Positions 44,497 through 54,659 of a DNA stretch of 64,000 bases are shown one piece after another (the stretch's first letter is position 1; each line of letters opens with the position of its first letter). This DNA comes from Eutreptiella sp. 'Long Island Sound 2002' (taxonomy: Eukaryota; Euglenozoa; Euglenophyceae; Eutreptiales; Eutreptiaceae). Made by a program: the position numbers and the translations under genes. The notes beneath the pieces are model-generated. The model saw nothing but the letters and a program-made list of their open reading frames with translations, did not search any database and had not been told where the DNA came from. Location of the stretch: positions 3,720,001 to 3,784,000 of the forward strand of contig OZ038385.1 of NCBI GenBank assembly GCA_964036045.1, given 5' to 3'.

Positions 44497-46435
44497 TACT
44501 ATTAACGAGGTAGATCCATATGCAGTCTGGAGGCGGCAACCACATTCGTGCTGACTTGAGAGCCTGCCCTCTGTGTGTCTGTTCCCCGACTCTTCTGCTG
44601 AATCGGAACCTGTGCGAGCTGACGTCCTTTAAGTTTGTTCCGTGCTGGCTCGCCCGTGGCCCCATGAAAATAGGACGCGTGGTTGCAACTCCCGGTCCTC
44701 CTCCATGCCCTGCGGCTGCGGCGCTGGGGGTGAGGGGGGTAGTGCTGGTAGTGGCTGCCGCCTCTTCGCTAGCTGCGGTGTGCCGCGTGTGCTTGGGGCG
44801 CGATGCCGCCCGACGTGTGTACGTGCGTGCGCGGTGTGAGCGCGCCATCTTTTAGCGATAGGTCCCTGTTCAAAGGAAGGCCGCTTACACGGTAGCGTAT
44901 GTGCGGGAGTCACCACCTTGTGGTGGCCTCGGTTGCGGCAGTGCCTGACTCCCCTCCCAGTCAGCGTGCATCGTGGGCAGGGGGGGAGGTTGTGTCTGGA
45001 GCATCGATGCGAGAGTGGCAGTCGGGCCATATAACCCTGCTCGTGGTATCCGGCATCACACCATGCTTGCGCCGTTTTGCCCAGTCTACGGCATGTCGCG
45101 CAAGTTGTTGCCGTATGTCGTGCACACATGGTAACGGGGACGCATGTAGGGACGGGGGCGGGGGCTGGGTCTGCCACTGGCTGCCTGCGTCTTGTGGTAG
45201 TGTACAGTGCCTGTGGCACCTTGCCATCCCCCATGACTGGAAAGATGTCCCTCGCAAAGGTGCCGCTGGAGCCCCCCTTGGCCATGTTTGTGTAGTTGGA
45301 TGTTGGCATGAGGCCAGTGTTGAGAGCCTTGCACAGAGCCCGACGCAGCAGTGACTCTTCTACCTCCTCTGCCGTTTTGCGTGCGCGATACACGTATGGT
45401 CTGCGCATGCGCGCGTGTGTGGGAGCAGGTAGCCCATGTGGACTTGCAATAACGTGCAAGCATGTTAACGTGAGTGATCATTTGGCGCCTGCATACAAAA
45501 TATGGTCGCTTGTTCAGTCCGCAGAGGGCTGGACCCCCAAGTGGAATCAGCGCTCCACATGTGGTCATGTTGGCTGCAAGGTGCAACACCCCTGGTTTCA
45601 CCAATTTTGCAGCGTGGCCAAGGCTAATTGGAGTACATGCGCGCGCTCCTATAAAGAGAGGGTGTGTCCTGTGTATTTGGCCTGGGGCGCAGCCGGCAGC
45701 GTGCGTCCCGCAAATTCCTCGAAATCTAGTGCCAACTCAAGGAAAGTGGCCGTTCCTGGTGCATCACACCACTGCAGGGCCCGTAGCCACCGCACTAAAT
45801 CTGTCATGAAAGGCAGTTCCCACGGCCAGCTTTTCGCTGTGGGTATGGCCAGTGATAAAATAGGAGGCTTCGCCGGCTTGGGCAATGGGCCTAGGAGTTG
45901 TTGGTAAGGGTAGGCACACAGTACGCTCGAAAGGCACCGACAAGGAACAAGGGTTGGCTGCTGTTGGTCGCGCAGTTTCCGTGCGGCCAGCACCGCAATG
46001 TACATCCGATGCAGTGCCAAAAGGAATGCGATGGTGTTGTCTTTCACTGGCTGTGGGCATGTGGGCAGGGGGGTGGGGGGGCAATCCACACAGTTTTAGG
46101 CAAGGGGGCCAGGCAGACTCTGCAAGCAGGTCAGGCAGTTCTGCTGCCTGCGTTCTGACGTCTATGAGCAGGGGTCACGTGCCAGGGTCCACTCAGGGCA
46201 TTGCCACAGCACGTGTTCCTCCGTTTCCAGCGCCTGTTTACAGTGCGGGCATAGTGGAGAGTCCCTCATGCCCCTCAGGTGTGCTCGTTGCGCCGTCCAT
46301 AGTGCTGCTGTGAGGAGGGTCCTAATGAGCGATTTTTCTTGCTCTGATGGAATTTGATTCAGGCAGGCCCTCAAGAGGTGTCTGTTTGTCATGTAATCCA
46401 TGCCGGCAAATTGCCGCGGCCTGCGAGACACCAGC
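44496..46435 (-). pseudogene. LINE family X, copy 1 (C-terminal part)
   Basis: Open blocks at 46431-46162, 46089-45649, 45604-45086 and 45459-44629 line up with successive parts of the copy at 48.5-50.5 kb. Shared landmarks are FAGMDYMTNRHLLR, the zinc motif CPHCKQALETEEHVLWQC, FLELALDFEEFAGRTLP, AKYTGHTLSL and CATCRRLGKTAQAWCDAGYH. Three frame changes show it is inactive. The reverse transcriptase is absent, so it is 5' truncated. It ends at the repeated GTACTATTAACGAGG sequence. Confidence 0.8.
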
Positions 46436-46678
46436 TAGTTTATGCATTGCGACCTGAGCTGTTCACGGATTGTGTGTTTCAGCTCTTGTTTAACATTCAG
46501 GCGGATGGCATGGGGGTTCCCTGGTGCTTTCCATTCTCACCACCCTGCACCTGGGGGCCAGCCCCAGGACTTCAGTGTACCCACCGCCCCCCCCCCATCC
46601 CCCGAAGGGACCGCACATGGAGCTGGCTGGGTTGGCTTCCCATATCGCTTGCGCTGTGTGTGTGTGTGTGTGTGATCT

Positions 46679-46990
46679 GTACTATTTACGAGGTAGATCC
46701 ATATGCAGCCATGAGATGGCAGGTGTATTCGGCTCAGTCTGCTGTCGCCTCTTTGCGCCTGTGATCCATCCCTTCTGCGGAATCAGAACCTTTGTGTGTG
46801 TACGGTTAGGTAACCTCGGAGCTGGCCCTTCCGTGTGCCCCCAGAAAAAGCTGGCGGCAGATTGCTTCCGTATCCGGCGTCTCTGCCAGCCCCTGTGGAA
46901 CAGGGGTTGGTGGGGAGGGCGGGGATGGCGTTTTGGGCCTCCGCCGCTTGGGGGCGGGGGGGATCAATGGTCGGTTCCGATAGACTGAAT
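46679..46990 (-). pseudogene. Short LINE 3'-end fragment
   Basis: GTACTATTTACGAGGTAGAT and CTTCTGCGGAATCAGAACCT resemble 44496 onward (GTACTATTAACGAGG, CTTCTGCTGAATCGGAACCT). The fragment therefore looks like another truncated 3' end of the same LINE family. A TG run precedes it at 46658-46674. Confidence 0.5.
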
Positions 46991-47040
46991 GTCCCCGCCA
47001 TAGACAATTCCAGCCATTAGTCCAGCAGTACTGTGTAGCT
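46969..47040. repeat. Dispersed repeat B, copy 2
   Basis: Similar to 20648-20715 in the same orientation. Confidence 0.6.
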
Positions 47041-47418
47041 CAATCAATGCACGTGTCCCCTTCTTGGTTGGGGTGCTCCACTATGTAAGGTACAGTGAGG
47101 CGTTTCTTGCGGGTTAGCTCTGTGGGTCACTTGTGTGCTTGTCCTGTCTGCCGACTCTAGTGAACAACCAGGATCAATAAAAGGGCAGTCGTCCTTAAGG
47201 TGTGGACTGCATTCACTTGTTTACGTGCGAACTGACTGGGCTGCAAAGCATGGCACTCACTCGGCCTTTCCCCGTCAGTTGCTGTTTAGTTTCAAGAAGT
47301 GCAGGGGGTAACATACAGATTCAGCAGGGGGGGGGGGGGGTACATACAGAAGATAAAGTATAAGAACAAGTGTGACGTGTGGGCCGTGTGCAATCTGTAC
47401 TGTAAGAGGGTTGTGGTG
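47041..47418. other. No gene recognised
   Basis: Contains CAATAAAAGGGC at about 47174 and a G run at 47326-47340. Nothing coding is supported. Confidence 0.5.
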
Positions 47419-47895
47419 TCATGTGTTAAGGTCCTCGTCCACAAAGGCCTGCACCACATGCTGGTAAGCTGAGACCAGACGGGGCAGCCCCATGCACCAC
47501 AGCCGCATTGTACCCTTGGGAACACCAGAAATGCGTTGTGTTGTGATGCCGGTTTTCAGCGACCTATTGGTGTCCACGTCCGTGATGACAACCGTTCGTT
47601 CCATGGAGTGTACTCCGGCGTGTCTTTTCGACTCTGGCTGGCGACTCACAGGGTGCGGGACGTGCCGTTCGAGCCTGTGAGCCAATGCGGCAAGGAGACT
47701 GAATTGCTTTTGATCTGGTATAGATGGGACAAGCGTCCATGTTCGGTAACTGCTGGATGCTGCTGCTAGATGCTCCGTGACGGTCACATCGTGGATCAGC
47801 TTGTGGTCCTGCCTTCTCCGCTTTTGTTCTGTCCGTTCAGGATCAGACGACCTGCGTCCCCGCTTCCTCTTGCGGGAGGAATCGCCGGGTTCCAT
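47419..47895 (-). CDS. Hypothetical basic 158-residue protein
   Basis: A clean ORF from ATG 47895 starts MEPGDSSRKRKRGRRSSDPE, a strong nuclear-localisation-type basic stretch, and continues with SYRTWTLVPSIPDQKQFSLL and TTQRISGVPKGTMRLWCM. It has no recognised domain. It lies 180 bases downstream of the truncated LINE copy 2 on the same strand, so it might be an accessory ORF of that element or an independent small gene. Confidence 0.4.
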   Translation of the reverse strand: MEPGDSSRKRKRGRRSSDPERTEQKRRRQDHKLIHDVTVTEHLAAASSSYRTWTLVPSIPDQKQFSLLAALAHRLERHVPHPVSRQPESKRHAGVHSMERTVVITDVDTNRSLKTGITTQRISGVPKGTMRLWCMGLPRLVSAYQHVVQAFVDEDLNT

Positions 47896-48077
47896 TGTGG
47901 CCGCAGCAATGCAGAGGTAGGCTAATCAGAAAAAAAAGGGGGGGAGAGTTCGGGGGGGTAGGGCGGGGGATCGCTTGTCTACCTCGAGGGCTGGGTGACG
48001 TCCACGCGTTGCCCTTGCGGCCGCTGTGGGGGTCTCCCGGCGTATTGGAGGGGGGCACCCGGTGGATCCAGCCGGGC

Positions 48078-51000
48078 TTAGCGGCTGGCCTCCGTGGAGC
48101 ACGACCGCACGCTTGGCTGGCTGGACGTTTCCCCGGAGGTGTTCCACGTGTCCGTATCACTGTCACTGTTGGAAGGGGTGCTCACACCCCCGTCAGACAG
48201 AAGTATGAGGTTGAGAGCTGTGAGTAGGTGATGCCCTTCCGCAGAGGTTGCCCGAAGAGGTGACTCGTGCAGGGGAAAATCCAGTCGTTTAACAACAGGC
48301 GAAGTTGCTTCCAGTGAGGAGAGTTTGACTCTTTTGGGCGCCGCCGGGGTGCCCGTGTGGCAGAGTTGTAGCTGCGGCGTGCGGGGGTGTGGGTAGCGGG
48401 GGTGGAGCTGCCTGCCTTGATCGGCCAGGCGGTCTGCCTCATTGTTGCCCTCGATGGTCACATGCGAGGGGACCTTGATCCGGTGTACGGTGCGTGAATT
48501 GTTGTCAAGTTCCATTAGCAGTTGTTCCCATAAGGGGACATTGGAAACTGGTCCCGACGAGCCAACCCACCCCCGCAGTCGCCAGCGGCGGGCGGCCCCG
48601 GATGCTCCCAAAATGACGTATTGTGAATCCGTGCATAGTGCTTGGGGGCGGGAGGCGTTGGGGGTTGGTGTGGAGACCTCAAAGAGGCTTGACTTGTCTG
48701 TGAAGGCCCAACTCGTGGGCGCTTATATTGGCGCTTCGGCTGTTGAGAGGAGCAACGCTTCCTGGATGGCTGGACTGGGGTGCATACTTTGTGGTGCCCC
48801 CTCGCACAACAGTGCCTTACCCCCCGTTGTGTGCGTGCGCAAATGGGGCACGGCGGCAGTCTGTGGGCCTCACAGAGCTGTAGTTGCGGGCGGCGAGGGA
48901 CGTGCCCCGCTTCGTGATGCCCCAAAGAGCAGCATTCTTGGGCTGTTTTGCGCAGCCTCCTGCACGTGATGCACGCTGGTTGAGAGTGTGTGTCACATAC
49001 AGTGGCATTTGCTGGCGCCCTGGCTACGTTTGCCTGTGCTGCTGGCGGTGCATGCCTGCGTGTTCCTCTGTATGGGCGCTGTGGCAAATGACCGTCGCCG
49101 ATGATGGGGAAAAAATCTGCTCCAAAGTTGGAGCCTGTGGCTCCACCCTTAGCTGTGAGCTGTGCACCAGATGCTGGTGCCAGGCCTGTCTGCAAGTTCC
49201 CGCACAGGGCTCTGTGCAGTCTATGCGCTTCAATCTCTGCTGCTGTCTTACGCGGGCGGTATGTGTATGGGCGCAACGCATGCGTGCGGTGTGTTCCCGC
49301 CTTGGCCACCCACTGCTCTTCGCAATACTGAACGAGTTTGCGGATGTGTGAAATCATGGCCTCTCGGCGTGCAAAATACGGGCGTTTATTTAAACCGCAG
49401 ATCGCCGGTCCCCCCAGCGGCACAAGGGAGCCACAGCGGGTCACCATGCCGGCTGGGTGCAGCTGGCCTGAGGTGACCAGTCGCTGAGCGCTGGACATTG
49501 CCAAACGCAGTACCCTGCCTCGTTCTTGGAGGGACAGGGTATGTCCTGCATACTTCGCCTGAGGCGCATGGGGGAGGGTCCTTTGCGCGAACTCTTCGAA
49601 ATCAATTGCCAGTTCCAAAAAGGTGACTGTCCCCGGTTCCTCCGGCCACGTCAGGGCTCGTAGCCAACCGAGTAGGTCCGCGAGAAAGCTCTTTTCCCAC
49701 TTCCATTCATGCCCCTTGGGGGTACGGAGTGTCAAGGCACCGTGTGCCACCGTTTGGGGCAGTGGCCCAACCAGTTGTTGATAGGGGTATTGCCTGACTT
49801 GTTGAGACAGTCTGTACCCTGCAAAGATGGAAGGGCTGTGCGCATCTCGCTTTTTGCGTGCTGCTATAATGCACACATACATGGAGTGTACCGCGCGCAG
49901 GAAGGTGAAAGCTGCACCAGATTTTATTGCCTCCGTGGAAATTTTTGGGGCTAAACCACATCGCCGTAAGCATGCCGGCCACTGGCCGGGTGGTGGAAGC
50001 TCCGGCACCTGGGAAAGGGCCGTGTGCACAAGCGCCAACAGCGGGTCACGGACGTGGTCCCACGCGACACAATGCCAGAGGATATGTTCCTCATCTTCTG
50101 GGGACGCATTACAAAAAGGACATGCGGAGGAGGTGCGAAGGCCACGTTGATACGCGCGCAGCGCGGTCCAGGTCGCTCCAGAAAGAACCCCTCTCAATAT
50201 GGTCCGCTCCAAATCGGACCCAAAGCTGGCAATGCTCGGCTGTAGAAGTTGCCTGTTTGTGGCATAGTGCAGACCCGCAAACAGGCGAGGTCGCCGTTGG
50301 ACTAGCGAGTCTAACAATTGCTTCCTAAGCTGTTCGCGGACTTCGTGTTTTACAGTCTGTTTGTCCCCATTTAACATAAGGGGTTCACGCTGCCCTGGGA
50401 CTTTCCAGCCCCACCACCCCTGCATAGGCGCCCAGCCGCATTCCTGTGCTGTTTGCACCGCGCGCCCGAAGGGGCCGCTGTTTTTGGTGTATAGTCATGT
50501 TTCCCAAATGGCCTGGGCAGTGATCTGGTTTGGGCCCCTGTTCCGGCAAAGATGCGACAGCCAAAGCAGGCGTGAGTACTTGACCACCATGGTTGGGGAA
50601 ATCCGGTGGCCTTTGCATAGCAAGGAAAAGAAAATTTCTTTTGCCCTCCCTGGGCGTGTAGGGCCCCAGATAGTTCTAATGACGCGGGTTTCGAAGGTAG
50701 CGAGATCCCGCATACGGAGTGGGACGATCTCCGATGCATGTAGGCCTGTGGCTGTGATCATAGTTGATATGATCTCGCAGCGGCGTTCATAACTGCCCTG
50801 GGCTCCATGCACACGGTCAAGGAGGCCGCAGGCACGAGATATGCGCTTCAGGATTAGCGGGCCTGAGCACGTGGCATCGGTTGTGCGAATGCCTGCACCC
50901 AGCGACCTAAACTCTGTTTCCACCGGGAAAGGCACACCCAGCAGTTCTGCCTTCACTGGCTCTGATGAGGATGAGGAGAACCCCACGGACTTTTTGGCAT

Positions 51001-51110
51001 TGACACCCTGGCCGGTGTCTTGTAGCCATTCCTCCGTGCATTGCAAAAGGGGGGTCAGGGGTGTGCCTCCCGCTGCCAGCCCATAGGTGTCGTCAGCATA
51101 GCCCAGCGCT
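48078..51110 (-). pseudogene. LINE family X, copy 2 (RT palm to RNase H)
   Basis: The frame opens with LGYADDTYGLAAGG (RT motif C, YADD) right after a TG microsatellite. It runs through the thumb to a TGA at 50495-50497 and continues in the same frame for 647 codons: FAGLHYATNRQLLQ, zinc motif CPFCNASPEDEEHILWHC, and a second Cys/His-rich region (CDTHSQPACITCRRLRKTA). In another frame 48740-48380 encodes RNase H segments CTDSQYVILGASG, VSNVPLWEQLLMELDN and HVTIEGNNEADRLADQG. The 5' part of the RT, endonuclease and ORF1 are missing. The TGA is followed by CTA. Confidence 0.85.
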
Positions 51111-51140
51111 GTGTGTGTGCGTGTGTGTGTGTGTGTGTGT
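51107..51140. repeat. TG microsatellite at the LINE truncation point
   Basis: A TGTGTGTGCGTGTG... run lies directly at the 5' truncation point of the minus-strand LINE copy 2, only a few codons upstream of YADD. Confidence 0.9.
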
Positions 51141-51388
51141 GCGCACCAATTGCCACTTGCCCCGCCACGGGGGTTCGCATTCAGTTTCCACCAACCCTCC
51201 GTCCCTTCACTGCACACTGCAGACAGCAAACCAACAAGGCTGGCTAGCAGGCGCCATTGTTGCAATCTGTGAAGCTGGATATGAAGGGACTTGCGTGCCA
51301 GCCAGAGAGGCTTGGTGCTGTGTTGATGGATTTGCGCCTACTGGAGTCATCGAGCTTGGAGCTCAGCCACAAGTGAGACCACTTACAC

Positions 51389-51834
51389 ATGACAGAAAGC
51401 GGAGTGCAGCCACTTGTGGCTGGTGTGGCACGACTGTCCCTGCTACGGATCGTGCAATTGAATCCGGAAGGGTATCATCTGAAGCCGGTTGGAACACACC
51501 TTTCCCCAGTGTTTGCCGCAAACCCACAGCTGCAGATGCTCAGTCTAGTTTTGGCGGGAAATTGTGTCGGAGATGCTGGGGTTCGTGCACTCGTGCTGCA
51601 GAGCTGCAGGCACTCACGCAGCTGCATGTGCAGAAGCTGGGCCTTGCAAGTAACTTGGTGGGAGACAGCGGGGCTCTGCACTGCCAGCGGGCTTGCAAAG
51701 GGCTGTGGCATTACGCACCCTCAGTTTGGGTCTTGCCTGCAACTCTCCCCCTGGATCCCCTATCGACGCCCCTGGGTGTGAAAGCCCTGGCTCAGGGATT
51801 GGCAGGGTTACCCCAATTGACTAGGAGATCATGA
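51389..51834 (+). pseudogene. Leucine-rich-repeat gene fragment, plus strand
   Basis: Three frames in turn encode RNase-inhibitor-type repeats: LLRIVQLNPEGYHLKPVGTH and LQMLSLVLAGNCVGDAGVRA, then LHVQKLGLASNLVGDSGA, then GVKALAQGLAGLPQLT. The frame changes show decay. No start or neighbouring exon was found. Confidence 0.6.
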
Positions 51835-51949
51835 CCTGTTGTGAGGCAGAATGCAGTGCGCACCCACGACGAAACATGGCCAAAGAATGTGCACTGCGGT
51901 GGAGTTCGCGTGAGCCCCAACACCAGCAAGCAATGAGGGCGTTGCTTGC

Positions 51950-52190
51950 CGTGCCCAGCACGTGCCAGCGTCAAGACGGGCACTCAGCGGATGCCGGCTC
52001 TGCTTGGCAACCAGGTCATACGGACCGTCTGCAAAGTGGTTGTCTTGGCCAAGGGGAGGAAGCGCAACCTGTGGGCCTATCCCAAACTGGTGACCAACAG
52101 CCAGACCCCGGCATCCATGATATGGTTTGAAGACAGGTCTATGCCCAGTGTATGCCCCGCAGGCCTGGCCCTCAGAACTGTTGACATAGC
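51950..52190 (-). pseudogene. Leucine-rich-repeat gene fragment, minus strand
   Basis: The minus strand encodes GHTLGIDLSSNHIMDAGVWL followed by LVTSLG and, after a stop, LRFLPLAKTTTLQTVRM, fitting one clear and one poor leucine-rich repeat. It faces the plus-strand fragment at 51.4-51.8 kb. Confidence 0.5.
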
Positions 52191-52558
52191 CTGCCCCACA
52201 GGCGTGCAGATTCCCCTAACTGTGTGCAGACTATCTGGCAAAGAATCACTCAAACTGTGTGTACACTGTCCAGCAACGGCCTTCCACCAACGCCTCAGCA
52301 CCTGCTTTTCCCAGGTGATTGACAGCAAGGTCCAGGTTAAGAACCTGCGCTGACGATGCCACAGAAACACGTGGTTGCAGCGCAATCCGAGACTTATATT
52401 GTACAGACCAGGCATACCCCAAACACCCCCACCACCTCTATGCCACTTGGCCCTTCGAGGTTGCAAGCCAAATCACACTCACGTGCACGCTTCATCAGTG
52501 GTTGAGGGCCTACCGCTCCCGTCGTCGCGATCCTGAGCTTGACTGTCATGAACGGGGC

Positions 52559-53737
52559 CTACAGCTGCCGCCGCCGTGCCATGTACACAGCCAACGCCCC
52601 CACCGCCAGCGCCACCGCAAGTGCACTGGGGCACGGGGGCCAGCAGAGTGCCGGGGTCCGCGGGGGGCGCACAACCTCCAAAGCGGTGCGCATGCTCTGC
52701 ATAATGTGCTCGTGGAGGGCCCCCGCATCCCGCACCCCAGGCTCAGCCGCAGTGTTTCCCACGAGGCAGTGCGCCCCCACCGCCTCCGCCTCAAAAAAGG
52801 TGCGGGCGAGTTCGGGGCACAGCAGAACGCACGCCAGCACGTCGTAGGGCGTCGACAGGAACGGCACCGCGGCTGCAAGCTCGGCCGGGGCCATCCGCCG
52901 CGCCGCCCCCGCGTCAACACCGAAAACGCGCTCGAAGGTCGGCACAGACACCGTGGCCAAGTGTGTGAGGCCGCGGAGGACCTGCGGAGTGAGGCCAATG
53001 GCGTGATGGCACGCGGCGTCCAGCGCAGCGAAGTCGGCGCTGCCGAGCTGCACGCGGTACGCTGCATGCTTGCCCAACAGCAGGAAAGGCACAGCGTCCG
53101 ACAGCCGCTCAAAGACCAGCGCGGCGGCGGTGGGATCGCAGCGGATGTTGTACGCGTCCGAGTCCGGCAGCAGCGCGGCGGGCCCAGCGGCGTCCAGAGG
53201 ACCGGAGGTGCACGCGGCAGTGTCACAGGGCCCGCCACGCCCCGGCACGACGGCCTGCCCTTGGATAACCAGCCCCCCGAGGCCGCGCAGTATGCGGGTG
53301 CCGTCCAGCAGTGACAGCGCCACCGCCACGTCTGTAAGGGGGCCAATGGCCAAGATGCGCAGTTCCCCCTCCCACAACTGCGCCGCGCGGAGGATGAAAG
53401 CCGCGGCATCGTGATCCGCTATGGGGTACGGCCCCGGTGGCACCTGCCCCATCCCCAATGGGGCCACCACCTCAGCCTCGCGCCATGACTGATGGTGCTC
53501 GGGGCTTAGCGGGAGGTCGACGCCGGCGCACACCTCCACGCGGCACTCTGGCAGCAGAAGGCGCAGCAGCCACTCAACGCAGGCCTTGCGTTTCGTGTTC
53601 TGGCCGCCGGTGGTGACAACACCGACCAGGGCAACACGGCCCGCACGGACCAGCGCGGAGAGGTAAATGAGGGCCAGGGTGTCATCGATGTCCTTCCCGA
53701 TGTCGGTGATCACCAACACGGGCACTGCCTGGGCCAT
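52559..53737 (-). CDS. Nucleoside hydrolase-like protein with C-terminal anchor
   Basis: The single-exon ORF encodes 392 residues from the ATG at 53737 (MAQAVPVLVITDIGKD); an in-frame codon at 53854 would add a 39-residue leader and is less likely. VITDIGKDIDDTLALIYLSA matches the N-terminal Asp cluster (D-x-x-G-x-D-x-D-D) that binds Ca2+ and ribose in inosine/uridine-preferring nucleoside hydrolases. LRILAIGPLTDVAVAL is the conserved G-P-L-T-(D/N) strand, and AYNIRCDPTAAALVF matches the N-x-x-x-D-P-x-A segment. The family cleaves N-glycosidic bonds of nucleosides in salvage. The last residues (ALAVALAVGALAVYMARRRQ) form a membrane helix with a basic end, unusual for the family and suggesting a tail anchor. 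Coding GC is high. Confidence 0.85.
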   Translation of the reverse strand: MAQAVPVLVITDIGKDIDDTLALIYLSALVRAGRVALVGVVTTGGQNTKRKACVEWLLRLLLPECRVEVCAGVDLPLSPEHHQSWREAEVVAPLGMGQVPPGPYPIADHDAAAFILRAAQLWEGELRILAIGPLTDVAVALSLLDGTRILRGLGGLVIQGQAVVPGRGGPCDTAACTSGPLDAAGPAALLPDSDAYNIRCDPTAAALVFERLSDAVPFLLLGKHAAYRVQLGSADFAALDAACHHAIGLTPQVLRGLTHLATVSVPTFERVFGVDAGAARRMAPAELAAAVPFLSTPYDVLACVLLCPELARTFFEAEAVGAHCLVGNTAAEPGVRDAGALHEHIMQSMRTALEVVRPPRTPALCWPPCPSALAVALAVGALAVYMARRRQL

Positions 53738-54450
53738 TGGCTGTGGGAAGACCGCCGCTGCGAAGTGGTGAGACGTCAGGTGCAAAACGGACCGCAGCCT
53801 GGCCCGAGCATGAAGAGCAGGACTGAAGGCGTGTGTGAGACATGGCGTGTGCACCCGTGCTCACCTGCAACCCCCCCCCCCCCTCCTTGAAATCTCCCCC
53901 CCAATGTCGTGACGGTTCCCCCAAGCCCTTGGGGGGTGGTGGGGGGGGGGGGGGGGACCACACAATGGTGGCACCAAAACTGCAGCAGTTCCAGTCCAAC
54001 CAAAAGGAAAAACTTCTTCGGCACCTTGCGTGCACCGTTTTGCGGAATTTGACAGCTTTCACCCCCCAAACGGACCCTCAAGGAAAGGTAATGGACAGCA
54101 TTTCCTGATGGGTTCTGGATGGTTGCTGTTATTTTGTGATGGGTCCTGGATGCATGAATCAGGAACTTGAGGCAGTGGAGTGCAGCAGCATCATGAATCA
54201 CCACGTCCCAGGGGTATGCGATAGCTGAGTATATGGCGCTTCATTCCCATGGCGTGTAACCATCACTTGGCCCAAAAGTGTAGGAAATTCTATTGCCTTC
54301 GGCAGTGCACCTCGAAGAGAGGTTGACAGTCAGCCAATCAGTCCCTGAGCCAGCAAGCAGGCAGTCAGACAGATACACACAGTTTGGGTTTTTTGTCAGT
54401 GGCAGATGCGGGCCCAAGCAGCAGGGAGGCCCATGGCCAAAATCCAAGCA
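53738..54450. other. No gene; flank of the nucleoside hydrolase
   Basis: Contains the presumed 5' flank of the nucleoside hydrolase gene, opposed C and G runs (53872-53883 and 53930-53956) and, at 54104-54155, a piece related to the 6643-6760 minisatellite. No coding feature recognised. Confidence 0.5.
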
Positions 54451-54531
54451 GTGGCCGAGTGGTAATGCAGCCGACCAGCATCCGTATGGTCGGCGGTTCG
54501 AACCCCAGTCTGGCCACTTTGGCGCTGCCGC
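54451..54531 (+). repeat. tRNA-like unit, left arm of inverted pair
   Basis: TGGCCGAGTGGTAATGCAG matches a Pol III A box and D arm of Leu/Ser-type tRNAs, and GGTTCGAACCC a perfect B box 44 bases downstream. CCGACC and GGTCGG can form an anticodon-like stem, but its 11-base loop is too large. It is therefore a tRNA-like or SINE-head sequence, not a confident functional tRNA. Confidence 0.55.
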
Positions 54532-54537
54532 CGGCGG

Positions 54538-54620
54538 CGGCGCTAAAAGTCGGCAGATCAGGATACGAACCGACGCCTACAAATCTGGTATCGGCTGCGT
54601 TACCATTGGACCGCTGGCCG
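54538..54620 (-). repeat. tRNA-like unit, right arm of inverted pair
   Basis: On the minus strand GGTCCAATGGTAACGCAG and GGTTCGTATCC occupy the A- and B-box positions. The unit aligns with the left arm along its whole length (shared AATGGTAA/AGTGGTAA, GCAGCCGA, CGGTTCG, ACTTT and GCCGCC blocks). The two arms meet at a CCGCCGGCGGCGG centre. Confidence 0.6.
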
Positions 54621-54659
54621 TGTTACCAGCATTGCGCGTCCCCACTGCTTGTAGCCTAT

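Noticed and set aside
52319-53314. 331-codon plus-strand ORF
   Set aside because: It is a GC-rich shadow antisense to the nucleoside hydrolase gene.
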